This document shows positions 19,331 through 31,556 of a stretch of DNA of 64,000 bases, one piece after another (the first letter of the stretch is position 1; each line of letters starts with the position of its first letter). The notes below the pieces were generated by a model. The model had not been told where the DNA came from, searched no databases, and was given only the letters and a program-made list of their open reading frames with translations. Origin of the DNA: Mesostigma viride (lineage: Eukaryota > Streptophyta > Mesostigmatophyceae > Mesostigmatales > Mesostigmataceae). The position numbers were made by a program, and so were the translations under genes. The stretch is taken from assembly GCA_009746045.1 (NCBI GenBank), contig RPFO01000506.1, positions 16,001-80,000 on the forward strand, written 5' to 3'.

Positions 19331-21831
19331 GACCAGAGAGCGCAGCGGTTGAGTGCCTGAGGAAACGCGGGGGCTTGGGGAAGCTGTGGCACCGGGGACG
19401 GCGACTAGAATAGGACCCTGGCCCCGCGCAAAGCAAGACGCTCTGTGCCCGGAATAGCCACGGCTGGATGTGTTCGACGACCATTGGGTGGACCGACCAT
19501 GATACGGACCATGATGGATCGCGTGGTGTGGAAGAATCAGGTTGCAGGCGGCGGCGGCCGATGGGGGTCCGCGGTGTCGAGGGTGAAGGGTGGTGGGCCC
19601 CTGCGGGGGTTATATAGGCATGTGGGCACGCGGGGGGGGGGGAGGAAGATAACATCCATGGGTGTGAAGGCGTGCAGGTGAGGCACATTGCAGGAGATGA
19701 TTACATACGATGGAAGGTGAGGCATGCCGCAGCTGGGGCACATCATTGCGGTCACGGCGCCGCAGGCAAGAGGCGGCGCAGGTAAGGATCGTGAGGCATG
19801 GAGGAAGCGTGCAGCGAGTGTGGGGCGAACGAACGCTGAGGTGCAGGGAAGGTGCGGTGCAGGGAAGGAACGTCGTGGGAGCAGGAAGTGGGGGGCAGAG
19901 GAAAAGTGGGGAAGAGGGAAAGTGGGGCAAAGGGAAAAGGAGGGCGCTGGCACGACGCTGGGGGCCGCTGAAATGTGGATAGTACAAGTATGGTTGAGTG
20001 ATGGTACAAGTGTGGTAGGGTTGTGGTAAGACTCGCTGTGTGTACGCTCACTATTGCGTACACACAACGGTGCTGGAAGTATGGTAGAAATACATATAAA
20101 TAATAATTATAAGGAACCATACATATAATAATAAGTATAAGGAACCAGGAGCGGGATTGTGACCATATAAACGATAAGTACAAGGAACCAGGAGCGGGAG
20201 CATGAGCCTCCTGAGGAAGATAGCGATTGGCTTGACAACCCCTTTTCCGATCAGAAACGTCCTCAGATGCCAGGCAGGCAGCCAGGCAGGCAGCCAGGCA
20301 GGCAGGAAAGTCCATGCATGCAGGCAAACGCCTGCAATGGAGAGAGACACAGACATGCTGCTTGAGCATATCCTCCGCCCTACTGGCACCTGCCCCCTCC
20401 TCCCTGGCACCCCCACCCTCCCATGCGAGCCTACCTAGGTCTGGGCCATCAGACCCTCACGAAGGGGTAGCCCTCACAAAGCCTGAAGTAAGTAGCAGTC
20501 AGTACACACACAGAAGCTAGACGGCATGGGCATGTTCACAGGTACAAGTTCAGTGCATCCAGTCTCTGGTACCAACGAAGTCAGGCGTAAATTGCTTTCC
20601 TGGTGTACCCGACCCTCGCTGCAGGGCCCCCAGACAACCTAGCCCTTGCTGTCGTAGGACCGGATCCCAGACAAGAAATTGGACATCTTCATGCTCTTAA
20701 TTGCTGTGGAAAGAAATCACACACCACGATTCTTTTAGAAAAAAGCTAAGAGACGCCAAGCGGAGGAGAACCCCCCAAGGAACCCCCTAAACACACGCGC
20801 ACTGGAATGGCAATGCCGCTCGCTATGCAACTTTCAAGTAGATGCTCATATGCTCCCATTACCTTCACTGCCAGTCCAGAGCGCGGGGCCAAAAATTGCG
20901 CACACAAAAATGGCTGCGACTTCAACAGTTTCGGAGCCTCGCCACGTCCTTCAAAAGGTAGCGATGCCACGCAAGCGTCACCTCTAAACGCCACCCTATT
21001 CATGCTTACATACAATTCTAGGGTAAAAACTTGTCATTCACCGTCGTTATCCACGCCCAAGTGGGACATAGGCATGCGTCACCAGTAGTTAGCGTCACCG
21101 GTATCTATGTTTGCCCCCGCTGTACCCAAATTTACGCAGCGTTTCCTCAGCGCGGTGTGAGCAAATTTCGCGATGCGACATGCAACCGTCGCAGAAGAGG
21201 CACCCGACACAAGCGGGTTGCAACGCAGAAGCTGCAAGGGCACGGCACGACGATCGCGTTTTCCTTGCATAAAGCAAGAATTCCCACACTACGGCATCTG
21301 CTAACGCGATCCGTGCGTCATCGTCACCGTCATGCCTCCCTGCTGTACAGATAATCATGGCGAACATAAGGGCGGACAAGACATATTATCAGGCGGAGCC
21401 AATTTTCGGAAGAACCGTCAGGTTCGCCAGAATTGGCGAAGCTTATAAGGCCGTACACGTGAGAAAACATAGGAATAGGGGATGAAAATCCGTCAATCCA
21501 TCCATACATACATCCATCCATACATACATCCACCGAATTTGTCCCGAATTTGCAAGCATAAGGGTGAGGTTCTTCCGAAAATTGGCTCCGCCGTAGAGTT
21601 TCAACGGGCAAGTTGCAAACACGCACGTTACTTGATTACAGTACAGTACACTGAAGTGCAAGGGATGCAGGCCGATCTCGACAGGAACAAACGTGCATGC
21701 TGCCTGGATTCCCTGAACCCAAACGAGCTGGGTTCCGCCATTTGTCCCAAGCGTTTTTACTTTTAATCACTGGGTGCCTACTGTACGGTTTACGTCACGG
21801 TACATCACCGCCCTCAATTGATTCGTGGGGC
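19331..21831. other. Intergenic interval, no gene supported
   Basis: GC-rich near 19.4-19.9 kb (possible promoter side of the minus-strand gene), then AT-rich. It holds a (GGCA)n run at about 20270-20305 and (CATA/CATC)n at about 21495-21530. Open frames of up to about 200 codons are low-complexity and lack motifs. Confidence 0.4.
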
Positions 21832-22435
21832 GCCTTTCGGGGGTTTTTGGAAATCGCACCCGGTGCTGGGCGCACCCGATGACAGATGACAATGACGAGA
21901 GGCTACGGTACGCGTCGATAAATACGGGTAACGCTTGCGAAAGGAACGGTGTGGGCCGATAAATACGGGTAACGCTTGCAGACGCGGCGGCATGAGCCGG
22001 AAACATTGTGATCAGGGACGAAACGAACGGAAAGCGCAGCCTACTGGCTCATACTACGGAGGGCGCCGACGCACATGCCTGTGCGAACTGCTAAGTCTAC
22101 TGTATCGATCGCACGCGCCCCGGCGCGTAAACTTATGGTGCGTAAGTACAAATGACAGAAGAAAATGCTGGCGCGTCAACTGCCAAGCGGAGCCTCGCCG
22201 CAGGATGGAACTCATGGAAGGCAGAAAACTTCTAAGTCCATCACCAATTTCACCATGGCCAGGGCGCGAGCCGCGGGGGGACTTTGGCCTAGTAGAATAA
22301 ATTCAACTCCACACCAAAAGAATTGACGGACCGAAAGAATTTAGCGGCATCTGCTCCAGTCAAGTACGCTGGGGAAATGTCGATCAACGGCCGAATTAGT
22401 ATTGCGGTGCGGTGCTAGCTGGTAGGACAAACTAG

Positions 22436-25400
22436 TAGGGCTGGCACATCCGGGTCTTTTCTCGACCCGGACACGAACACGAACACCTGGGAGAGTACCC
22501 GAACCCGAACACGAACATGTTCGGTACATTGCCAGGTGACCCGAACACGAACACGAACATGTACTGTTAGGATTAAGTGACCCGAACCCGAACCCGAACA
22601 TACCCGAACATTTTACCGAACACGAACAATTCACTAAATAAATTAAAATAAGTGAGAAACTATACATAGTTTGTTGTCACTTTTCAATTTTTCATAATAC
22701 GTAATAATCTGAAGTACCTAAAATGACTAGTCCGGTCGTAGTGCTTAGCAATCCTACTCATGAATACTAAGGGGGCTGATGAAGAAATCTCAGTGACTCA
22801 TACCCTAGTTTTATTACTCATTGACGGATACTTTCCTTTCTCGAATATTATTTACTATCTCTTTTCACGAAATTAATCAATGAATTACTTTATTGTCTCT
22901 TTTCATGATCAATTTATTTATCATATTAGTTTTGGACTAGTTCGCTTATTAGTAGAATGAGTAAATTCAATTAAACCTATCCAGGGTAAATTGATACTCC
23001 GTGACTCCCCAACGGTAGCACGCGTTAATTTATTCATTCATTTGAAGGAAGTACTTAGGCATGATGAATTAAATCAACGAATATTAAGCATCTGCTTGTC
23101 TCAATGATGTCTCCTTCACTTAAAACAAGCACCGCGTCAGCCGGCATTCATTGAATTATGAAATCACATGAATAATCATTAGAACATTATGTGGGATGGG
23201 GGGGGTCGAGTAACCATCGCAGAACTAGACACTGGCGAGCCCCTAGTGAGACTAGCTAGCCCATGCCTAGGAACCTACTACGCCAAAGCAAGCTGACCCC
23301 ATACATGATGATACCTGCCCAGAGCAACACTGATATGACTGTATGGAGGCTACTAGTCCGCCTCCGTCAATGGCACAAGAACATGCATCATGTGCTCAGC
23401 CTAGCATGAAGTAGACCTGTCACAAACAGCCGACAAACAAGTCTAGCTAGTCGTTGCTCAATATTAGTTTAGTCAGCCACCAGCTCCTCCATCAAAGCAG
23501 AGGGGTCATCCATCGAGGCGTCAAAGTCCTCGCTAACCACATGTGGCACAGAAACATCAGGCCACAAGTCCTTGTTCATTTTGATAAACATCATCTTCTG
23601 CACCAACCCAGGACTCAAGCTGTTTCGCAGGGGAGTGACCATCAACCCTGCTTGGGAGAACACCCTCTCAGATGCGCATGATGTGCCCATGATGCACAGG
23701 TACACGCATGCCAGAATGAACAACGTGGGGAGCTTGGTCTTGTGTTCCTCCCAGAACTGCAATGGGTCTGCGTCCTTGGGAATGGGCGGCATGGCTTGGT
23801 AGATCGCCGTCTCCGTCTTTTCCTGACCTGCCACCGCCTCGTCTTCGTCGCTCAGCTCGTCAAACTGAGCAGACACATGGTCCCTCGGCCGCTCGGGAGT
23901 CGTCGCCGTCTCTTCGGCCACGATCTCGGTTGCAGAGGCAGATGTCTGGCGTTGCGCCTGGAGGCGCGCCTTGTAAATTGCTTCCTCTTGCTCCAACAAG
24001 GCGTAGCTGAAGGCCGAGACTAGCTCCCTCTTGGCCTTGAAACGGGGATCCAGCACGCATGCGACCTGCACAGAAGCAGGGATGTCAGACTGGAGAGCAC
24101 CGAACTTCCTCTCGAGCATGAGTGCCAGCACATCCAGAACGGCCCGAGCCTCGGGGCGAAGATCCCCCACCTGAACGATCTCCCTCTCCCCAGAGGCCTC
24201 CATGCCCTCCTTGAGAACCCAGACTTCACCCATCCCCAGCAGCTTTTGAAGCTGCCTCACCTTGTGCATGGCCATGGTGAGGGTCACATACTTGTCCCCC
24301 TCTATGGCTCTTATCACATGGGCACAGGTGGACAGCACGCCCTCTATTTCACGTGCAAGCTCCCACTCATCGTCATTCATGACCCTCCGCTGTTTCTTGG
24401 GCTGGTATTGTGTGAAGTACCTAGTCAGCACCTCCTTCTTGAGCAGCAGTCGCTCGATCATTGCATGAGTGCCGGAAAACCGCGTGCTGACGTCTTGTAC
24501 CAGCCTCCTCGTAGTGTCCAGGGCCTCTGCCTCGAGTCCCTCCGCGAGCTTCTCCGCATCGACCACGGCCTTGACCTCGTCCAGCCGTTCCGTCTGCAAG
24601 GTTGATTGGCTGAAGTTTGCTACCACACCGCGCATCTTCTTGACCAAGGCAGCGGTGTCTGGTTCACCAGCGTCCCCATTCCCCCCACGTCCTCCTCCAT
24701 CTCCGCCCCAATCAATTCCGCCACTGCCACCTTCCTCTTCTTATCACTGCCGGCTAGCCCCAGCGAATACTTGGCGCAGGTGTTCAACCTGTGCGCCATG
24801 CAAAGGTGCAGCTCGAGCCCTGCCTCCCTCACCGACTTCTTAGCATTCGCAGCCTCGTCCACCGTCGCGACCTTCACAAATTCGGACAGGTGCTGATCAG
24901 GTTGCATGTCGATGAAGGGCGCCAGAGCATTCCGAAATTCTGTCGCCAGATTTTCGCCGGTGTGACGCCCCTTCATCGGCAACACGGCCAGGCAACGTGT
25001 CGTGAGCTTCGCATCATGCACGTAGCTCCCGCAAACCGCCATGTATGCGTCTGTTGTCCGGGAGGTCCACACGTCGGCCGTTATGTTCATTATTGGACCA
25101 TACTGTCCGACAGCCGCGCGGACGCCCTGCAGTTCGCTCTTGACCTTGGCGACGCCTTCGCTGTAAAGCTTGTTGATCCGCTCCTTGACAGTATTCCGGC
25201 ATGGCATTTGAAAGGACCCCCCAGAAATTTTGTCGCAGAAGTGCCGGAACCCTGCGTCTTTAACGATGCTGATTGGCTGGAGATCAATGCACGTCATGAA
25301 GGCCAGAGACCGCAACTGTCCCTCCTTGGTGGGCAGCACCCTAGCCCCAAACGGAATCTTACTTTGCCCAGACTTCTCCCCCGTAGAAGATGTCGGGGGT

Positions 25401-26541
25401 GCTGTCGTGGGGCGATCTTGCACCCACCTCCACGCATCTGGATGCTTTGTTCTGAGATGGACATTGAGGTTGGATAAGGAGTGATTGCTTTTTTGGGGGT
25501 CGTACGAGAACGCACCCTTACAGCCCAACACCATGCACCGAACACCTTTGTTGTTCGGCCCCTTGCCAGGCTTGTATTCTCGAAAAAAGGCCCACGCCCT
25601 GCTCCTTTTCCCGCTGGTGTTTGCGGGCTGAAGCGCTCCATTTAGGTCGCCAACTACCACCCTCGTCGTGCCAACTGTTTTGGTCGGAGGCTCCGCATCC
25701 TCCTGCCCAGCAACCTCAAGCTCATGATCAGAACCGCTGGAGTCCGATTCACTAGATTCCTCGTGCTGGCCCGAGGGTCCTGCTTCAAAGGCCCGGCGTC
25801 CGCCCTCTTCCATAGGCGCTAAATGAATAATATCAATATCCCAGATCCTTCACACGACCTAGGCTGCGTCACCGACGAAACATGTCATGCATGGCGGGTG
25901 GCGGCCGACATGCCTCACTACCGTAGTGGCTCTTATATGTGTACGCTTAATTATCGTACGAGGGCTTTTAGCGATTTTTGTTACGCGTACGGGGTTTTGG
26001 GGATTTTTTCTTAGTGTACGTAGGTATATCGTAAGGGTATATCGTAGGTATATTTGGGAGGCAGTACCCTAGGGACAACATATGGATGCCCCTCATAAGT
26101 AAATCGTAGAAGCTAAGGGTGATATCTTGGGATGTACGAGGCCGGAAGGAGGTTTTTTTTCGGCCTGTACGGGGTCGATTCGTACATAATTAGGCGTACT
26201 GATATAAGAGCCACTACGGTAATGCCTGGCCTTTGCTCTTGCCAGCGTGTCGACGGACTAATCTAGGCTTTTCCATCAGAGAAGCGTTGCCGAGTCGGTT
26301 CACTGGATGGTACTACAAGGATCCCGCCAGAAAATGTTCGGTACCGGGTCGGAGGCGAACATGTTCGCCCGGTTACCAGGGTGACCCGAATACGGACACG
26401 GACATGTTCTGAAGTTTCCAGGTGACCCGAACCCGAACAGCACATGTTCGTCCGAACATTTTTGCCGACCCGAACACCGCACATGTTCGGTATTCGCCCG
26501 AACATGTCCGTGTTCGGTATGCGGCGGATGTGCCAGCCCTA
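22436..26541. mobile_element. Autonomous-type hAT transposon nested in the MULE
   Basis: TIRs TAGGGCTGGCACAT and ATGTGCCAGCCCTA are flanked by the perfect 8-bp TSD CAAACTAG (22428-22435 and 26542-26549). Sub-terminal regions at both ends (22.45-22.63 and 26.32-26.52 kb) are packed with CCGAACACGAACA-type motifs, the usual arrangement of transposase-binding sites in hAT elements. It encodes one transposase on the minus strand. A LINE-type ACTCCCCAACGGTAG hairpin with tail lies at about 23000-23040. Confidence 0.9.
23469..25813 (-). pseudogene. hAT transposase, nearly intact with one frame break
   Basis: ATG at 25813, stop at 23469, about 779 codons if the single break is ignored. Residues about 65-125 form a BED-type zinc finger (VRCMVLGCKGAF...LNVHLRTKHP). 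The RNase H-like core shows NITADVWTSRTTDAYMAV (first catalytic Asp) and VATVDEAANAKK (second Asp region). The C-terminal dimerisation block reads FWEEHKTKLPTLFILACVYL, then TSCASERVFSQAGLMVTPLR and NSLSPGLVQKMMFIKMN. It would cut and paste the surrounding element. The frame changes at a C6 run (24681-24686) between GGAEMEED and DTAALVKKMRGVV. One additional base restores a single ORF, so this may be an assembly error in a functional gene; an intron is less likely. Confidence 0.85.
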
Positions 26542-26549
26542 CAAACTAG

Positions 26550-27395
26550 TCAAGAAAACAGGGCTGTTAGATTGGTTCCTTCGGCTGTGCTGTGGAGGGA
26601 ATCCGGCGGGTTGTACGCAACAATTTTCATGCCTCATTGATTATATTCGCATGTTAATAAGTAATTTCAACCTCCATGGACGTGCGGGCACAAGACGACG
26701 ATATTTAGGCAAATATTTTATTGCAGGACGCAGGTCCCATGGTGGCATGGTCGGTGTTATGTGTCGTAAGGGCGGGGTTGCCACTTCAGGATCAGCTGCT
26801 CCGCAGATAAAGGCATGCTTGGGATGTTGTGGTTTGGGGCAGGTAAAGGCCACTAGGTGTCCTTGGCGCTTGTGACCACTGACCACATGCCGTTCACATC
26901 ATGAGTTTCTACACGGCATTGGCGCCCTTCTCGGCTGCAGGCCAATTCTAGGAAGCAGGTTTTTGCTGTGCAGTGGGGTGGGGTGAGGGGTGCCGGGTGA
27001 CAACCGCAGTGGCCCGGTGTCGGCAAGATGACGACCGGGAGCGCCAGAACTGTCTGCGTTGTAGCACACAAAGCTCTATGATTCATGCGTATGTGTTGTA
27101 AATTGTAATTGGATAAGGAGCAATTGAAAAATCATGCAAATTGAGGACTTGGTATAAATTATCTGGCCTGCGCTGGTTGTTGCATTGTCTCCTTGATAAA
27201 TGGTTGCTTCTTGCCTCGACGATATATATAAGCCCTCAATGGGGCACGTGAACAGGTACTCCCGGCCACTAGTTGGTCATTATTGTGAAACTACGTGCAT
27301 TCACACATATTAATTATTAAGTGAGACAATGATGTGAGACAACTAGAGCATATCTACTAGTGAGTATATATCTAGGCAAGACTCCTAGGGTCTGG
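26550..27395. other. MULE interior, nothing coding recognised
   Basis: No supported gene. It contains a GGCCTGCGCTGGTTGT...GTCTCCTTGAT fragment of the SINE-like repeat at about 27160-27200. Confidence 0.4.
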
Positions 27396-27910
27396 CACAC
27401 TCTAGCTAGATAAGATAGACTAGTAGGATTGTTTGTTACTAGATAGAATAGACGGGTTGGATTGTGTGCACCCATCCATCCATCCATCCATCCATCCATC
27501 CATCCATCCACCCACCCACCCACCCACCCACCCACCCACCCACCCACCCACCCACCCACCCACCCACCCACCCACCCACCCACCCACCCACCCACCCACC
27601 CACCCACCCACCCACCCACCCACCCACCCACCCACCCACCCACCCACCCACCCACCCACCCACCCACCCACCCACCCACCCACCCACCCACCCACCCACC
27701 CACCCACCCACCCACCCACCCACCCATCCATCCATCCATCCATCCATCCATCCATCCATCCATCCATCCATCCATCCATCCATCCATCCATCCATCCATC
27801 CATCCATCCATCCATCCATCCATCCATCCATCCGTCGCGATTAATGCTCCATGACTAGCTCCCAAACGGGAGCTAGCACGATTTTAATTAGTAAATTAAT
27901 TAATCCATCT
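27396..27910 (+). mobile_element. LINE 3' UTR carrying a massively expanded microsatellite
   Basis: The order matches the LINE 3' UTR elsewhere: GATAGACTAGTAGGATTG, CACCCATCC, then a variant hairpin CTCCCAAACGGGAG at about 27860 and TTAA-rich tail. In other copies the internal tract is 2-4 CATC units; here it is about 360 bp. Confidence 0.65.
27473..27833. repeat. Compound microsatellite (CATC)n(CACC)n(CATC)n
   Basis: About 9 CATC units, about 54 CACC units (27509-27724) and about 27 CATC units, with almost no interruptions. Both strands stay open as IHPS/THPP or DGWM/GGWV chains, which are translation artefacts. Confidence 0.95.
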
Positions 27911-30126
27911 CAGGCATGCATAGTTGTCTCACTTAATCTAGTCAATCGAATCCATCGGGGTTGACGAATTAAACTCGTGCACACAATCATACCGCGGCTT
28001 AAGAAACAATTGATCACACCACATTGGACCGCAATGCGTTGATCAAGAAATATCAAGGAGACAACCAGCGCAGGCCAGAAATCGAGAGATGCGTTGATCA
28101 AGAAATATAATTGTCTCCTTGATAATTGTGTCTAGTTATCTCAGTAAGTTAGACAAGTAATATCCTTGACTACTTCTGTGGAACTGAAAGTGGTCAACGA
28201 GCAAGAGGCTTTGAGGATGGATGAATTATGCGAACTAACATTATACCATGTTAGATTAGATCACAACAAACGTTCCAGCAATGGCAACCCATACGTCCTA
28301 ATCTCAACGTGCATGTCGAGCATGCTCCACCGTTAGCCTGAAATGGACCAATCAGGTTACAGCATCACAAGGTAAGATTCTTTCGTCCCTCTAACTAGAC
28401 ACGTAACACAAGAGCACACAAACCAGCCTGGCATAATCCAGACGTGGAATCACCGAATCTTGATAAGCATTGGAGTCCTAAAATATCTAGGCAAGACTTG
28501 GCAGAACCGACCAACTAATAACCCCACGTGGATCAGGCCACGACCAATGAGGGTCTAAACAAGTCAGTTGACAAAGTCCAGGTCTCGAAATATCTCTGCA
28601 CGTGGGAAACCTCATAACTAGCTCAATACTCATCCAAAAGGCCTCAAATAAAATCCCAAACTATTACAAAACTCAGGATGTAACAACAAGTCAGATTTGG
28701 TTGTTACATATTGACATGTCAAGCAAATGTGGGTCAGCAAGTATTGACTGTCCTCCCTAATGGTGGCGGTTGCTAGGGAACATCCAGTAATGTTATCCTG
28801 AGGGGGGGCACTCAGGGTTTAAGGGAACTCCCACAGCAACCTTGGGTTGGTACCACAATGCATGGCACTACCCAACGCCAGCGGCGGCGGCGGCCCGGCT
28901 AAGGCGGTGGCGGCCCAAAGGAGGCGGCGGCGGCAGCGGCGGCCCGGAGGAGGGGGCAGCGGCGGCCCGAAGGAGGAGGCGGCGGCGGCCCGGAGGCGGC
29001 GGCGGCAGCGGCGGCCCGGAGGCGGCAGCGGCCCGGAGGAGGCGGCGGCGGCCATTGAAACCACCACTCAGTTGGACAGCCTACACGAGCTTTCACCAAC
29101 AAAGCCGGACATGTCAAACTACCAGTGAAGATTCGCTTTTTGCACCCGAGTGGGTTGAGAGCCCACTACTCGTCTAGCCACTAAATCGGCACATGCCAAA
29201 CCAGCCACTTCAGGCTAGCTTCAACCATGGTTGAACCACCGTCAATATGAGCGGCTCAACACATGTAGTGAACGTTGGAACTGATGGGAAGCACAGATGT
29301 CCACCGGGGGAAGTGATGGCACCACGGCTCCATCGCAAGCAAGGGCCACTAGACCTACTGTCCACACCATGATGGCTGATTGAGCTTCAAACGTTGCCAA
29401 GAATTATGATGATGGCACCACTGATATGCCACATCCTTGATGATAAGTGTAGCAATAGTAGCCGGGCCGCAGCAGCAAGAAGATATGTCGCATGCAGCGC
29501 CACGTAGGTCCGTCCACCATGCGCCGCACCTGCAAGTGTGGAGACTAGGGCATGGTTGCATGTCTGGGGGTGGCCTTGTACATTTGGGAGGAGTTGGCGC
29601 CACATGTATAAGTAACGCAAAGAAACCAAGAACTCAAGTCCATCGTTGAAAGAAAATACACACATGAGATTCAAGGCCACATCTCACGATCATGGAGGCA
29701 GCCAACAAGCACTACAATGGACACCACAACTCCAACATTCCATTATAGTGCTTAAAGCCAAACACCGCAAAATGTTCGGGAGCAAGACAATGGCCCGGCA
29801 CATATGTTTGAGATACTCACATTACACTACGGCAAGAAGATGTTCAATGTTGATACGAAGTTTTATGGCCGAGGAAACGCACCAACTTACAACAAACACA
29901 GATGAAATGTAGCCAGGATACACATGTTGTCCCGCTTAGGATTGTTAACGTGAAGATGGATGTGCCGCAAAGGATGTAGGCAGCCTGTGGTGCATAGAAG
30001 TTGCACCTTCCCTAATGCACATAGCAAGCGCTGCCATGCTAGCAACATTGCCAGCAAATACCTCCAAATGATCCATGAGGGCATTGACCTCGTGAAGGTG
30101 CATTGAGGTTGCAGTTTCATATTCGC
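27911..30126. other. MULE interior with GGC-rich tract, no gene supported
   Basis: A SINE-like fragment (CAAGGAGACAACCAGCGCAG) is at about 28054-28085. Positions 28877-29056 are an irregular GGCGGC/GGCCCGGAGG repeat that stays open in several frames. The rest shows short ORFs with no recognisable motif. Confidence 0.4.
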
Positions 30127-30960
30127 TCATGGGAGTTGGGGTTGCGAAGAAGCACTGCCAACACTTGGAGCAGACGCGGCATTGCTAGGGCAGTTGCCGT
30201 GACCAAGAGAAGCAACGAACCCGCCCCGGGCCCGGGCCCGCTTCGGAGTACCCGTAGCCTCACCGACAACGCTTCCACCAAGAGTTGCAGAGACCTTGCG
30301 TTTTGACGTGGGTGGCTCGTTGGGATGGTGTGCTCTTTGTTTACGTGGTTGTTTTCCCCGACCACGGGGTGGAGGACCTAAAGGGTTTTCTACCAAGCGA
30401 GCAGCACTTCCATCCCCTCCCGGCTGACTCACCTGACTTGATGGCAGTCTCTTCTGCTGCCAGTATGACTTACAATGCCTGAGAAAATCCGAGCCACAAC
30501 GACCCTCATGCGCCAAAGAAGCCCATGCCTTCATGTGAGCGAGAATGTCAGTATACGTAGGCTCCGTGCCTTGAGCGACATCCACGTTGACATCATCATC
30601 ACGGCTGTTCTCAGGGTGTACAGTTACCATCTGTTGGAATTGTAGCTGGCTCTCAATAGTGTCCGGCTTGGGTTGCTTCCACCTATCGCACACCAATTGC
30701 ATCGGCACCTGCTTGCACTGATGAAGATGCACCTCAACGGCTAAACAATGGCGGCATGGGAGGCCTACAAAGGTTGGAAATTGGCATGTGCACTCCAAAA
30801 CATGGCCGTCCTCCCCGGTCGTAACCAAACGTTCCTTTGATTATTTTCCCGCCTTGTACAACGGCGTGGTGGCCAGGTTCTTTCTTACGCCACGTTCAAA
30901 ATCACCGTTCATAAACACTTTACGCGGCCGCCTTGGCATGGTATGGCCCATAGGCCGCCA
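30127..30960 (-). pseudogene. Mutator-type transposase, C-terminal remnant with SWIM finger
   Basis: The minus-strand frame contains CTCQFPTFVGLPCRHCLAVE, a SWIM zinc finger (CxCx(n)CxH) typical of the C-terminus of MULE and FAR1-type transposases, followed by a Pro/Arg/Lys-rich tail to the stop at 30127. Homologous coding sequence continues upstream (VRKNLATTPLYKAGK) but is interrupted by an in-frame TAA at about 30839. It then runs directly into the right TIR, so the catalytic domain has been deleted. It sits in the matching MULE and is its decayed transposase. Confidence 0.65.
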
Positions 30961-31556
30961 TCTTGACCCACGAGTATGAGCCAGTAGGCTGCGCTTTCCG
31001 TTCGTTTCGTCCCTGATCACAATGTTTCCGGCTCATGCCGCCGCGTCTGCAAGCGTTACCCGTATTTATCAGCCCACACCGTTCCTTTCACAAGCGTTAC
31101 CCGTATTTATCGACGCGTACCGTAGCCTCTCGTCATTGTCATCTGTCATCGGGTGCGCCCAGCACCGGGTGCGATTTCCAAAAACCCGCCTTTCGGACAG
31201 CAAGATTGTACGGTTAAGCCGCCGATACTTCATGCGCTAATGTCGCCGCGCCGCCCGTGCAACGGAGTTTTCGGGGAAATGGGTACATATATTTATTATC
31301 CGTGAACGGAGTTTCATTTTAAAAGTTCAGGGAAACATGAACGATTTGACTAGATTTCCGGGTAAATGGGTATTTTATATTAACCAATAGGAATATCGTT
31401 AGGTTAAGAGGTACCACGTATCGACCAGCTGTTCCCAACTGTACGATTTTACTAGATTCTAAACCAATAGCAGCAAGCAACAAGGGTATGCCTCGCACGC
31501 TAATTGGATTACACTAAAGGGCCTCTACCGGAATCTGCGATGCGCTTAATATTTTA

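Larger units (their letters stand above)
21841..31187. mobile_element. Mutator-like element (MULE) with long TIRs
   Basis: Terminal inverted repeats of about 215 bp start GGGTTTTTGGAAATCGCACC (left 21841-22055, right about 30973-31187). They are flanked by the perfect 9-bp TSD GCCTTTCGG (21832-21840 and 31188-31196). Long TIRs with a 9-bp TSD are diagnostic of Mutator-type transposons. Inside are a transposase C-terminal remnant (30127-30960), a nested hAT element (22436-26541), a LINE 3' end with an expanded microsatellite, and a GGC-rich tract. About half of the 9.35 kb is secondary insertion. Confidence 0.85.

Noticed and set aside
19537-20369. Pro/His/Leu-rich ORFs of 176 and 205 codons on the minus strand
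   Set aside because: Low-complexity composition without motifs, in GC-skewed DNA upstream of the DUF3172-type gene; no start context or splice support.
27420-27865. Overlapping 130-180-codon ORFs of HPPT/IHPS or DGWM/GGWV
   Set aside because: Pure translation of a tetranucleotide microsatellite, open on both strands in several frames.
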